Below, in pieces: positions 47,282-57,571 of a stretch of 64,000 nt of DNA. The position numbers were made by a program, and so were the translations under genes. The first letter of the stretch is position 1. Each line of letters begins with the position of its first letter. A model generated the notes under the pieces. That model saw only the letters and a list, made by a program, of their open reading frames with translations, searched no databases and had not been told where the DNA came from. Source of the stretch: Deltaproteobacteria bacterium (GTDB lineage: Bacteria > UBA10199 > JADGCS01); the NCBI GenBank assembly GCA_015228875.1, contig JADGCS010000002.1:1-64000 (forward strand). The letters run 5' to 3'.

Positions 47282-47602
47282 ATGACAGACCATCAGCGAA
47301 AACCAGAAGAACAGGGCGATGTCGTCACCATGACAAAGCCCAAGGTCAAGCAGCCGTCATTTTATACGGTGATCATGCTTAACGATGACTACACCACCAT
47401 GGATTTTGTCATCCATGTTTTAAAAAAGTTTTTTAACAAGAGCCACGAAGAGGCCAATACCCTCATGCTCGCTGTTCATCATAAGGGCAGGGCGGTGTGC
47501 GGCCTGTATCCGTACGATGTGGCTTCAACAAAGATCGTGCAGGTACACGAATACGCGCGCAAGAACGAAGCACCTTTAAAATGTATCATGGAAAAAGCCT
47601 GA
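47282..47602 (+). CDS. clpS: ATP-dependent Clp protease adaptor ClpS
   Basis: YTVIMLNDDYTTMDFVIHVLKKFF. Confidence 0.95.
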   Translation: MTDHQRKPEEQGDVVTMTKPKVKQPSFYTVIMLNDDYTTMDFVIHVLKKFFNKSHEEANTLMLAVHHKGRAVCGLYPYDVASTKIVQVHEYARKNEAPLKCIMEKA

Positions 47603-47651
47603 CAAACCGGGTGTATGATTCAGCGTGACGTTAAAGGGTGCCACCATCACA

Positions 47652-47786
47652 TAACCCGCATAAAGCGGAGTGCATTGCGATCAAACATGAAGAGTTTCAT
47701 GTTTGGCGCTATGCGCCAGACACTACGCGGGCGGACACCATGCAAAAATTGATGCCGAAACGCGTAGAAAAACCTTCCAAGGTTTT
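47652..47786 (+). repeat. Family-2 structured repeat, between clpS and clpA
   Basis: Same sequence as 36410..36545 with conserved stems. Confidence 0.8.
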
Positions 47787-50087
47787 ATGATCAGTCGTGA
47801 ATTACAACTTATTCTCAACAATGCCGTGGCCATTGCCGCGTCCAATCAACATGAGTATGTGACGGTGGAGCATATTCTCTTATCCTTATTGAGTGACAAG
47901 GACGTTCAAAAAATTCTCAAGGCCTGTGGGGCCGATGTGACAGAGATCAACAATGATGTCACAGGCTTTATTAATTCACTTGAGACCATCAAGTCAGACA
48001 GACAAAAAGACATCCAGACGACCATTGGTTTTCAACGGGTGATCCAGAGGGCCATCTTTCATGTGCAAAGTTCCGGCAGACCCGAGGCCCTGCCTTATAA
48101 TGTGTTGATCGCCATCTTTTCAGAAAAAGAGTCCCACGCTGTGTATTTTTTGGAAAAACAAAACATCACCCGACTTGATGTGGTTGAGTACGTCTCGCAC
48201 GGACTTTACGGGGAGGACGCAGACGAAGAAATAGACGGTTATTTTAAAGAGGATCAGCCGCGAGCCCTGCTGGAGGAACACAGGACGGAGGCAGACAAGG
48301 GCACCAAGACAGAAACAGCACCCGACAAATCAAAGGATCCGCTGTACAAGTTTGCAGTTAATCTTAACGAGAGGGCAAAGGAAGGCAAAATAGACCCCCT
48401 CATTGGCAGACGGCAGGAGATCGAGCGCATTGTGCAGATTTTATGCAGGCGCGGCAAAAACAATCCTGTTCTTGTGGGCGATGCGGGTGTTGGCAAAACG
48501 GCTATTATCGAGGGACTGGCTCTGGAAATCATCAAAAACAATGTTCCGGAAAAACTTAATGACGTCGTTATTTATTCGTTGGACATGGGTGCCCTGCTTG
48601 CCGGGACAAAATTCAGGGGTGATTTCGAAGAACGCCTCAAGGCTGTGATCAAAAAAATCATCAAACAAAAAAATGCGGTTCTTTTTATTGATGAGATTCA
48701 TACAATCATCGGTGCGGGCTCGACAAGTGGCGGTTCGATGGATGCCTCCAATCTGCTCAAACCCTCGCTGACCAATGGTGATCTTAAATGCATCGGTTCG
48801 ACAACTTATGAAGACTTTCGCCGTATCTTTGAAAAGGATCACGCCCTGGCCAGACGTTTTCAAAAAATTGATATCATAGAGCCGTCGGTAGATGAGACAT
48901 TTCACATACTCAAGGGATTGCGTTCACGTTTCGAAGAACATCACGCGGTCAAATACTCCGATACAGCACTTAAAACAGCCGTTGACCTTGCCGCAAAATA
49001 TATTCACGATAAAAAACTCCCCGATAAAGCGATTGATGTCATTGACGAGGCTGGTGCGGCCAATGGTTTAAAACCGGAGGGCAGGAGAAAAAAAAATCTC
49101 ATGCCAAAAGATATCGAGAATATTGTTGCAAAGATTGCCAGAGTGCCGGTGAGGTCCGTGACTCATGATGACAAGATCAGTCTCCAGAATCTGGATTCCG
49201 AATTAAAACACACGGTCTTTGGACAGGATCACGTGATCAACGATGTGGTGACAGCCATCAAGATGTCGCGTTCGGGTTTGGGTGATCCCAACAAACCCAT
49301 TGGCAACTTTTTATTTGCCGGGCCTACCGGTGTGGGAAAGACAGAGCTTGCAAAAGAGATTGCGCGGGTTATGGGGATCGAGTTTCTGCGTTACGACATG
49401 AGTGAGTACCAGGAAAAACACACTGTCTCAAGGCTCATCGGCGCGCCGCCGGGGTATGTGGGTTTTGATCAGGGCGGGTTACTTACCGATGCTGTGCACA
49501 AGACCCCCCACGCGGTCCTGTTGCTTGACGAGATAGAAAAGGCCCATCCCGATCTTTTTAACATCCTGCTGCAGATCATGGATTATGGGACACTCACAGA
49601 CAATAACGGCAGAAAGACAGATTTTAAAAACACCATTTTAATCATGACCACCAATGCGGGTGCACGGGACATGCAGAAAAACACGATTGGGCTGATACAG
49701 ACTACAACATCTTTCGATGGGAAAAAAGAGATCGAAAGAATTTTCAGTCCCGAATTTCGAAACCGCCTCAGTGCAATATTGTATTTCAACGCTTTGCCGG
49801 AGGGGGTTGTTTTAAATATCGTGGATAAATTTCTGACCCGTATTGAGGCACAGCTTTTGGACAAGAAAGTTGAGATGGAGGTTACGGAGAACGCCAGATT
49901 ACTGCTCGCACACAACGGGTACGACGACAAAATGGGCGCGAGACCCCTGGAGAGACTGATTCATAACCAGGTTAAAAAGGCCCTTTCGGAGGAAATCCTG
50001 TTTGGAAAACTGGAGAAGGGTGGTCATGTTCTGGTGGAAGAAAAAGAGGGCGAGTTGTTTTTTACTTACAATCACGAATCATTCTGA
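47787..50087 (+). CDS. clpA: ATP-dependent Clp protease ATP-binding subunit ClpA
   Basis: [43 protein letters not shown]; downstream of clpS. Confidence 0.96.
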   Translation: MISRELQLILNNAVAIAASNQHEYVTVEHILLSLLSDKDVQKILKACGADVTEINNDVTGFINSLETIKSDRQKDIQTTIGFQRVIQRAIFHVQSSGRPEALPYNVLIAIFSEKESHAVYFLEKQNITRLDVVEYVSHGLYGEDADEEIDGYFKEDQPRALLEEHRTEADKGTKTETAPDKSKDPLYKFAVNLNERAKEGKIDPLIGRRQEIERIVQILCRRGKNNPVLVGDAGVGKTAIIEGLALEIIKNNVPEKLNDVVIYSLDMGALLAGTKFRGDFEERLKAVIKKIIKQKNAVLFIDEIHTIIGAGSTSGGSMDASNLLKPSLTNGDLKCIGSTTYEDFRRIFEKDHALARRFQKIDIIEPSVDETFHILKGLRSRFEEHHAVKYSDTALKTAVDLAAKYIHDKKLPDKAIDVIDEAGAANGLKPEGRRKKNLMPKDIENIVAKIARVPVRSVTHDDKISLQNLDSELKHTVFGQDHVINDVVTAIKMSRSGLGDPNKPIGNFLFAGPTGVGKTELAKEIARVMGIEFLRYDMSEYQEKHTVSRLIGAPPGYVGFDQGGLLTDAVHKTPHAVLLLDEIEKAHPDLFNILLQIMDYGTLTDNNGRKTDFKNTILIMTTNAGARDMQKNTIGLIQTTTSFDGKKEIERIFSPEFRNRLSAILYFNALPEGVVLNIVDKFLTRIEAQLLDKKVEMEVTENARLLLAHNGYDDKMGARPLERLIHNQVKKALSEEILFGKLEKGGHVLVEEKEGELFFTYNHESF

Positions 50088-50164
50088 GGACGACTGATCA
50101 ACGGTATGAAACGCAGGGCTGGCCATGGCCCCAAGTCTCCTGTTGCTGGTGTGCCTCAACTGCA

Positions 50165-52156
50165 ATGCTGGTCGAAGTGTCATTGTCATTTCGCAATAAA
50201 ATTCTGATCTGGCTGTTTGTCTTGTTTGTGGCAACATCTGCGGCATATCTGCCTGCCATCAACAATGATTTTACCAATTGGGATGACCCCACCTATGTGA
50301 CCGCTAACCCCCTGATCCAATCACTTTCCTTAAAGAATATGAGGGACTGTTTTACCGGGTTTGTCATGGGAAATTATCACCCGCTCACAACGCTGTCACT
50401 TGCCCTGGATTATCGCATTGGGGGATTAAATCCCAGACAGTATCATCTGACAAATCTGATCCTGCACTTGTTAAATACCGGGCTTGTGTTTTTTTTGATT
50501 TTTCTGCTGTTTAACAGAAATCTCAACATTGTTGTTGTGGTGTCTTTGCTCTTTGGACTGCACACCATTCATGTTGAGTCCGTTGCGTGGGTGACCGAAC
50601 GCAAGGACGTCCTTTATGCCTTGTTTTATCTTCTCTCGCTGATCTTTTATGTTCAATATCTTGCGGGGAGGAGGTTTTTGTTTTTCTGTCTTTCCCTTGC
50701 GTGTTTTACCCTGTCCCTCTTGTCGAAGGGGCAGGCCGTGACCCTGGCCGCTGTCCTTTTTTTGATTGACTATCATTGGAACGGTTCTTCTCTGTCACGC
50801 AGGCGTGTCTGCAAAAAAATCCCGTTTGTTGTTATCGCCATTTTCTTTGGTGTTGTTTCGCTTATGGGAAGCCGCTCAAGCGGGGCAATTTCTGTTACCA
50901 ATCAAAATAATTTTTTTGAGCAGGTGGCTTTTGCGTGTTTTGGTTTGTGGGGCTATTTTATAAAACTGCTTTTGCCATTAAATTTGTCCGCGTTTTACCC
51001 TTACCCTGACAGGGTGAACGGCCACATACCATGGTTGTTCTGGTGCTCTTTATGGGTACTCCCGGCTCTCGCTGCGACCCTTGTCCTGACCCGCAAGAGG
51101 GCCCCGCAGATCTTTTTTGGACTTGTTTTCTTTTTGATCAACATTGCCCTGATGCTGCAAATTTTTCCCGTTGGCAATGTGATCATGGCGGATCGTTTTG
51201 CCTATATTCCTTCCATTGGTTTTTTTATTGTCGCTGCCTCGGGCCTTGAGACCCTTGCCCTGAGGGGCTTAAGACACAGGTATGTGAGTCGCGTTCTTTT
51301 TGTGGCCTATCTGTTGATGCTGGCTGTGTTGACATTTCACAGGTGTGATATCTGGAAGGACAGCCTCACCTTGTGGGATGATACGATCAATAAACACCCC
51401 AACTCTTTTTTTGTCTTTAACCTGAGGGGACTGGCCAAGGCTATTGAAAAGGACTTTCGCGGGGCCATTAAGGACTACGATCGTGCCATAGAACTTAATC
51501 CTGGGGTTCTCGAAACCTATTACAACAGGGGAAATGCCAGACTAAAAGCGGGTGATGATGCCGGGGCCATCAGCGATTTTGAGACTGTCTTAAAGCTTAA
51601 ACCCGATTACAGTGATGCCGCTGTCAACATGGCCTATGTCTTGATGCGGCAGCGGAGATACAACGAGGCGATTAAAACATACAACTCCCTCGAAAAAAAT
51701 ACGGGGCTGACCGCCGCCCTTTACCTGAGCAGGGGGCTTGCCAAGATAAATAACGCAGATTTTGACGGGGCCATCGAGGATTATAACAGGGCCCTTACAT
51801 CAGACCGCCACAATCCGGAGATTTATTTAAATAGATGTTATGCCTTTCTTAAGACTGCAAACTTCGCTGCTGCGGTCAAAGATTGTGATGAGGTTATTAA
51901 AACCTCACCGGATTACACAGAGGCCTTTTTTTACAGGGGGAGTGCCCTGTTGGGGAGGCATGAATATGAAAGGGCGGTCTCTGATTACACCCGCGTGATT
52001 TTTTTATTGCCGGATTATGAGGGGGTGTACTTTAACAGGGGCATGGCATTGATCAGGCAGGGCAAACACGAGGAAGGCTGCAGAGACCTCGATCTTGCAG
52101 ACAGACGGGGATTTGCATGGGCAAAAGAGGCCCTGATTGATTATTGCGATCGGTAA
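50165..52156 (+). CDS. membrane glycosyltransferase-like protein (TMTC/PMT-type) with C-terminal TPR repeats
   Basis: FTNWDDPTYVTANPLI, NYHPLTTLSLALDYRIGGLNPRQYHLTNLILHLLN; multiple A-x-x-DYDRAIELNP TPR motifs. Confidence 0.85.
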   Translation: MLVEVSLSFRNKILIWLFVLFVATSAAYLPAINNDFTNWDDPTYVTANPLIQSLSLKNMRDCFTGFVMGNYHPLTTLSLALDYRIGGLNPRQYHLTNLILHLLNTGLVFFLIFLLFNRNLNIVVVVSLLFGLHTIHVESVAWVTERKDVLYALFYLLSLIFYVQYLAGRRFLFFCLSLACFTLSLLSKGQAVTLAAVLFLIDYHWNGSSLSRRRVCKKIPFVVIAIFFGVVSLMGSRSSGAISVTNQNNFFEQVAFACFGLWGYFIKLLLPLNLSAFYPYPDRVNGHIPWLFWCSLWVLPALAATLVLTRKRAPQIFFGLVFFLINIALMLQIFPVGNVIMADRFAYIPSIGFFIVAASGLETLALRGLRHRYVSRVLFVAYLLMLAVLTFHRCDIWKDSLTLWDDTINKHPNSFFVFNLRGLAKAIEKDFRGAIKDYDRAIELNPGVLETYYNRGNARLKAGDDAGAISDFETVLKLKPDYSDAAVNMAYVLMRQRRYNEAIKTYNSLEKNTGLTAALYLSRGLAKINNADFDGAIEDYNRALTSDRHNPEIYLNRCYAFLKTANFAAAVKDCDEVIKTSPDYTEAFFYRGSALLGRHEYERAVSDYTRVIFLLPDYEGVYFNRGMALIRQGKHEEGCRDLDLADRRGFAWAKEALIDYCDR

Positions 52157-52160
52157 ATCA

Positions 52161-52670
52161 TCACAACACGTCTCTTCCCATGACTGTTTTTCGGCCGGCT
52201 GCTGTGGCGTGCTCCATGGCTTTAAGACATTCGTCCACAACTTTCTGTGTGAGGGCGTCAATACAGCAGGTGCTTGTGTTGAATCCGCTTTGGTCCTTTA
52301 TTAACTGCTTAACCTTTGACACCACAACCAGTGTGTCTGTTTTAATGGATGCGTAAGAGACCTTGCCCGCGGGTGTTTGCATTGCGGGGGCCGCGCTGAT
52401 AATTTTATTTCGGACCGGTTGTAACGAAGGTTCGTCTTGTTCCAATGCTGATATAAATTCATTTTTTGAAGGGGAAATGTATTCTTCTGCGCAGGATTCC
52501 CTATGGTTTGCAAAACCCAAGTGGGCGTCCCAACAGGCAACCGAGCAGAAGACAAGGCCGGTCCTTTTGTTTCTGCAGGTGCTGACCGAACAGAGTTTGT
52601 AGGGGGTGTTAAACCCGATCTCTTTTTTACAACTGCTGCACTTTTTCCAGTAGGTTATTTCTTGGGCCAT
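52161..52670 (-). CDS. putative zinc-finger/histone-fold fusion protein
   Basis: N-terminal CSSCKKEIGFNTPYKLCSVSTCRNKRTGLVFCSVACWDAHLGFANHRESC; C-terminal LVVVSKVKQLIKDQSGFNTSTCCIDALTQKVVDECLKAMEHATAAGRKTVMGRDVL. Confidence 0.65.
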   Translation of the reverse strand: MAQEITYWKKCSSCKKEIGFNTPYKLCSVSTCRNKRTGLVFCSVACWDAHLGFANHRESCAEEYISPSKNEFISALEQDEPSLQPVRNKIISAAPAMQTPAGKVSYASIKTDTLVVVSKVKQLIKDQSGFNTSTCCIDALTQKVVDECLKAMEHATAAGRKTVMGRDVL

Positions 52671-53094
52671 AGGGTGCGAGATAAAAGTTTAAAAACAGCG
52701 AATCAAGCATTAATACAACATTTGTCGATTACACCCTGTATCTTCTGTCGCTGTGTCTACTGATACCGTCGTTTCAAGGTTAATAACTTGTGTAGGCGGA
52801 CACATTTTGATGCTGCTTCTGACAACACATGACAGTATCGAGTGAGTCTATTCAAACCCTATCATTATGAGAATTTGGGAATAGAGTCCCACAGTTTTCT
52901 CAAAAATGAGACTTTTCTCCCCATACTTGTTTTTGTAAATGTGACAGACTTGACCTCCGCTGATAATAAATTTCTATAAAAACAAAACGTTATGAGAGTT
53001 TCGTTTTTTTTAAAAAAAAATAAAATTTGGCAGCATACTTGCATACAATAATAAAAAGAGGGCAACAGCAGGGGCTAAAACAAGAGGGCATAAT

Positions 53095-53439
53095 ATGAAA
53101 AACAATCGACTACAAACAATAGAGGGGATGCATTTAGATACCCGATTGCAGGCCGTAGACGCCGAATTTAAGGACTTTCTTGCCGATATCCTCTACAAGA
53201 GGGAATTTGGCCCAGATAAACTCAAAACATTCAGCCCGCTCGATGCGGTGGCAGATTTTGCACAAAAGGGGATCTTGTCCGTAAAAGAGGTCAGTCGTGA
53301 TGAGATGCTTGGTAACAATAACGCATTTAACAAGTTACTGGCAAACATGCTGGCAGAGTGCAAACCGGGTGCCTTGAGTGATGATGATTTAAATCAAATC
53401 ACCGGCATCAATGGCAGGGAGATTCATGCCGGCTTGTAA
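53095..53439 (+). CDS. hypothetical small protein
   Basis: 114-aa ORF with ordinary composition. Confidence 0.6.
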   Translation: MKNNRLQTIEGMHLDTRLQAVDAEFKDFLADILYKREFGPDKLKTFSPLDAVADFAQKGILSVKEVSRDEMLGNNNAFNKLLANMLAECKPGALSDDDLNQITGINGREIHAGL

Positions 53440-53464
53440 AACGACACGGGAAGGGATATAATAC

Positions 53465-53547
53465 CAAGTTACTAACTTGACTTTGACGCGGTTGAGTTCC
53501 TCCATTTTGCGAGAAATGCACCCGCGCTCTGTCGACTTTGAAATTCC
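53465..53547 (+). repeat. Family-1 palindromic repeat
   Basis: Near-identical to 36327..36408. Confidence 0.85.
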
Positions 53548-53573
53548 TGTACATAAACATAGAGGGGAAATTA

Positions 53574-54022
53574 TGACAACCATAAGAAAAACAAACATAG
53601 CAAGTGATGCGCGTATAAAAGATTTAATAGAGTCCGGTAATCCAACGGGGGCCTCAACTGTAAGTAACAGCAAAACCCCAGTTATAGACACCGCCACGGT
53701 GAGGGCGGGGCTCTTTCCTATCACCCAGTCCGGAAACAGGACCTACACCAATGCCGCACTTTTTAAAGAGGTTACTTCTGAGCCACGGGCCGCAGATGCT
53801 CACCCCGATCAGATCATGACACTCGCGATGGATGCCTTTGCACAGGGCGCCAGGGCGGCACTGCACATCAGCGAGCCTGTCGCAGAATCACCTATAGAGG
53901 AACCCGAAATCAGCGCGCACGAGCTGATGGCTGGGCTTGCAGGAGAGGGAGACCGCGCTGTGGGTGTGGGTAGTCTTTTCATGGATATGCTTAAGATGGC
54001 AAAGGATTCAGAAATTGCATAA
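53574..54022 (+). CDS. hypothetical protein; start placed after an AGAGGGG ribosome-binding-like site downstream of a repeat
   Basis: MTTIRKTNIASDARIKDLIESGN... Confidence 0.6.
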
Positions 54023-54069
54023 AATCCGTCGATGATTGTATTTTGTGTATGGCTGATGCTTGATATATA

Positions 54070-54152
54070 GGAATTTCAAAGTTGACAGAGCGCGGGTGCA
54101 TACCTCGCATAACGAGGAAACTCAACCGCGTCAAAGTCAAGTTGGTAACTTG
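54070..54152 (-). repeat. Family-1 palindromic repeat
   Basis: GGAATTTCAAAGTTGACAGAGCGCGGGTGCATACCTCGC...GTCAAGTTGGTAACTTG. Confidence 0.85.
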
Positions 54153-54207
54153 TCGTCAGCTTTTTTTTTGTCTTTTTTTTTCCCCCAGGAAATAATAGTA
54201 CCCCCTC

Positions 54208-55008
54208 GTGGCATACAGGCATTTTAAATCGTCAAAAGCATCACAACAATCGTCAAGACGGAGTCACCATGAGGATCAAGGGCGGCTGGATCTTGTCTAC
54301 GGGAAAAATCCTGTTTATGAGGCCTTAAGGGCGGGGAGGCGCAGGGTAAAACAGGTGTTGGTTTTGGAGAATGACCCACAAATGGACGGGACGCCATTGG
54401 TAAAGCTTGCCCGCGAAAAGGGTGTTGCGTGTCAGCAGAGGCGATTTAAAGAGTTGACCGATCTCACTATGGGGGCTGCTCATCAGGGCGTAGTGGCCTA
54501 TGTGGAAAAATTTCCTCCATACACACTTGATGAGGTCTTAGGTAGAGAGGCTCCCAAACAACTGGTCCTGGCACTGGACTGCATTCAGGATCCGCAGAAC
54601 TTTGGCACCCTCTGTCGCTCGGCCCTGTGTTTTGGGGTGACCGAAATTATTTTGCCCAAGGATCGTTCGGTCTCGGTAACAAGTGCGGTCTGCAAGGCAA
54701 GTGCCGGTGCGGTTGAACATCTTAAAATTATCTACGTGACAAATCTTTCAAGGACACTCGATGAGTTCAAGGAGAGAGGTTTCTGGGTCTATGGCGCAAG
54801 CCTTGATAAAACAGCGCTCGATTTAAACAAGGTGGAGCCCGCACATAAATCGGTCATCGTCCTTGGCAGTGAAGGCTCCGGGCTACGGAGGCTTGTAGCA
54901 GAAAAATGCGATCACTTGGTTAAAATTGAAATGACAACCACTTTTGATTCACTTAATGTGGCACAGGCCGGAACAGTGCTGCTCTATAAGTTTGCAAGGA
55001 TGCTCTAA
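54208..55008 (+). CDS. rlmB: TrmH/SpoU-family 23S rRNA 2'-O-methyltransferase (RlmB-like)
   Basis: LVYGKNPVYEALRAGRRRVKQVLV; LDCIQDPQNFGTLCRSALCFGVTEIILPKDRS; VLGSEGSGLRRL. Confidence 0.92.
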   Translation: MAYRHFKSSKASQQSSRRSHHEDQGRLDLVYGKNPVYEALRAGRRRVKQVLVLENDPQMDGTPLVKLAREKGVACQQRRFKELTDLTMGAAHQGVVAYVEKFPPYTLDEVLGREAPKQLVLALDCIQDPQNFGTLCRSALCFGVTEIILPKDRSVSVTSAVCKASAGAVEHLKIIYVTNLSRTLDEFKERGFWVYGASLDKTALDLNKVEPAHKSVIVLGSEGSGLRRLVAEKCDHLVKIEMTTTFDSLNVAQAGTVLLYKFARML

Positions 55009-55025
55009 AGCATTAAGGACATAAA

Positions 55026-56366
55026 ATGTTCGATCAACTATCCGATAAAATAGGCGGCGTTTTTAAGAACCTGCGTAACATTGGTGTCATCAAGGAGTCA
55101 CATCTTCAGGATGCCATCAGAGAGGTGCGCTTGGCCCTGCTCGAGGCCGACGTGCATGTGTTGGTGGTCAAGTCCTTTCTTAACAGGGTTAAAGAAAAGG
55201 CCCTTGGGGAAAAAGTGATTGGTTCAAACACGGCGCAGCAGCAGTTTTACAAGATCGTCCAAACCGAGCTTATCGAAACTTTGGGAGGCGCAGGGCAGAC
55301 GCTCAAGCTCGAAGGCAAACCGCCCCACATCATTCTTTTGGCAGGGCTTCAGGGCTCAGGAAAAACAACAACCGCGGCTAAACTTGCCCTGCATTTAAGA
55401 AAAAAAGGAGGGCGCCCCTTTCTGGTCCCCGCCGATGTCAACAGGGCTGCGGCCGTTGATCAATTAAAAACCCTCGCAAAACAGATCGACTGCCCTGTTC
55501 ACGATACAGACATCAAGCAGGATCCAGTCAAAATCGTCAAAAAGGCTGTTAAAGAAGCAGAAGATCGCTTTTGCGATATTGTCATTGTGGACACAGCGGG
55601 GCGTCTTCATGTGGATGATGAGATGATGGATCAGGTCAAGCGGATGAAAAAAAAGCTCGATGATCCTTTTATTCTCTTTGTGGCAGACGCGATGACAGGG
55701 CAGGAGGCCGTAAATGTTGCAAAGAGTTTTCATGAGGCACTTAACATCAACGGTGTGATCTTAACCAAGATGGACGGCGATGCCAAAGGGGGAGCAGCGC
55801 TGTCGATTCAGTCGGTTGCACAGTGCCCTATTTACTTTGCGGGGATGGGAGAAAAAATAAATGAGCTTGAGCCTTTTATACCCGAACGCCTTGTCTCGCG
55901 CCTGTTAGACAGGGGAGACCTCATGACCCTCATCGAAAAAGCCGAAGAGGTCATTGATATTGAAAGCGCCGAAGAGATGGTGGGTAAATTAAAGACAAAT
56001 GGGTTTGACTTGGAAGACTTTAGAAAACAACTCAAACAAATGAAAAAGCTTGGCTCGATGAGCTCGCTGATGAAATTTATCCCCGGCGCAAAAAAACTCA
56101 CCAAAGATATCGACATGGACAAGGCGGAGGGTGAACTCAAGAAAAAAGAGGCCATCATCAATTCGATGACCGTCCTCGAACGCCGCAAACCCAAGATCCT
56201 CAACGGTTCGCGAAGGAGTCGGATTGCTCTCGGGAGCGGGACGAGTGTTGCCGATATCAATCGCTTCATGAAAGAGTTTGATCAAATGAAAAAGATGATG
56301 AAAAAATTATCGAGCGGTGGTTTTGGGATGGGGCTCGATATGATGAAGGGAAAGTTGGGGTTGTAG
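55026..56366 (+). CDS. ffh: signal recognition particle protein Ffh
   Basis: LLAGLQGSGKTTTAAKLALHL; VIVDTAGRLHVDDEMMDQ; ILTKMDGDAKGGAALS; M-rich C-terminus. Confidence 0.97.
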   Translation: MFDQLSDKIGGVFKNLRNIGVIKESHLQDAIREVRLALLEADVHVLVVKSFLNRVKEKALGEKVIGSNTAQQQFYKIVQTELIETLGGAGQTLKLEGKPPHIILLAGLQGSGKTTTAAKLALHLRKKGGRPFLVPADVNRAAAVDQLKTLAKQIDCPVHDTDIKQDPVKIVKKAVKEAEDRFCDIVIVDTAGRLHVDDEMMDQVKRMKKKLDDPFILFVADAMTGQEAVNVAKSFHEALNINGVILTKMDGDAKGGAALSIQSVAQCPIYFAGMGEKINELEPFIPERLVSRLLDRGDLMTLIEKAEEVIDIESAEEMVGKLKTNGFDLEDFRKQLKQMKKLGSMSSLMKFIPGAKKLTKDIDMDKAEGELKKKEAIINSMTVLERRKPKILNGSRRSRIALGSGTSVADINRFMKEFDQMKKMMKKLSSGGFGMGLDMMKGKLGL

Positions 56367-56488
56367 GTAAAAACCATCACCATTGTTTCCCGCCGCAGTT
56401 TTAAATTGTGCGCAGGGTCTTCTGCTGTTTTTTTGCTTCTTTTTTCTTTCTTTGTGAATAAGTGCTCATTTTGTGGATAAGCTCCTAA

Positions 56489-57010
56489 TCAACCGGCCTT
56501 CTTTTGACAAGGGCTACCATCTAGCCCTTTCTCAAACTCATTTGGCGGCATATAGCCAATCGACGAGTGCAATCGTTTGTCATTGTAGACATCTTCGATA
56601 AAAACAAAAATGTTTTCCACAACGTCTTCAAAATCCTCATATTCCGACAAATAAGACCGCATGACGGAGGTCGGGACACTCAGATCAATGACGCTACGAG
56701 GACAAAGAGCGTTGGTGATATGATGTTGCTCAAGATGTACGCTGTTCTTTGTGCTGGAAAATTCCTTGTCGCCCACCAGCCCTGCTACGTGTACACCTGC
56801 AGCATGCAGGCGCTCCAAACACGGTACAACGTGTTGCGTATCATTCTTTGGCGACCCTTCAACAATATCCCAGTCCACGATGAGCCCGTGCGCTGATTCT
56901 CCCACCAGCATTTGTAATCCAAACTCTGTTTCACTTCCAGCCTTGCCACGATGATAAACCTGTGTATGAGATTCATAGAGAGATTCTTGAGATGGATTTA
57001 CATAAAAGCA
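56489..57010 (-). pseudogene. Chimeric transposase remnant: DDE transposase fragment joined in frame to an IS3-type integrase C-terminus
   Basis: VYHRGKAGSETEFGLQMLVGESAHGLIVDWDIVEGSPKNDTQHVVPCLERLHAAGVHVAGLVGDKEF, then FEDVVENIFVFIEDVYNDKRLHSSIGYMPPNEFE; no intact start. Confidence 0.75.
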
Positions 57011-57037
57011 GTGTTCCCTAAAAATAAAATTGCTCTG

Positions 57038-57571
57038 TCATGGTGTTTTGCCCAACCACATTTTTGAAATCGCGGACCTGACTTGTGGTTTAATATTTTT
57101 TACACCTTTGAGCCTTAAACGCAGGGTTTTTATCTGTACCAGATTTTTTTTAAGAAGCGCCCCGCAAAAATCAAAATCTTTTGGTCTGCCAGCTATGGCC
57201 TTGGAAATCCAGAGATCATGGGGTTCTAAACAAAGCGCGGTGACCCCGTTGGTGGCTGGGGTTAAAAAAGGAACGAGACGTTTTTGCCACCCGCCGGGCA
57301 AAACAGCCGTTTGAGTGGTGACGCCTTGTGCGTAGTAGCCAAAGGATTCTTGAAACATCGAAAGCTCACCGATCGAACCATCAATAAGGTCAGCGAGTGC
57401 GCCTTCCTTATCGTTCAGGGCGGCGATGTTGGCCTCGATGGACCTTTGAGCCTCCGGCAAATCAAAATCTATCGACGCGTGGATGGCCTGACTTCCGATG
57501 ACCAGCACTTTATTAACACCTAAAATAGCACCAGCCGCCCGTATTGTATGTTCAAACTCGTGACGTTTCAT
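57038..57571 (-). CDS. DUF6036-like nucleotidyltransferase (putative toxin)
   Basis: KVLVIGSQAIHASIDFDLPEAQRSIEANIA; ATGA overlap with the upstream HTH gene. Confidence 0.7.
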   Translation of the reverse strand: MKRHEFEHTIRAAGAILGVNKVLVIGSQAIHASIDFDLPEAQRSIEANIAALNDKEGALADLIDGSIGELSMFQESFGYYAQGVTTQTAVLPGGWQKRLVPFLTPATNGVTALCLEPHDLWISKAIAGRPKDFDFCGALLKKNLVQIKTLRLRLKGVKNIKPQVRSAISKMWLGKTP

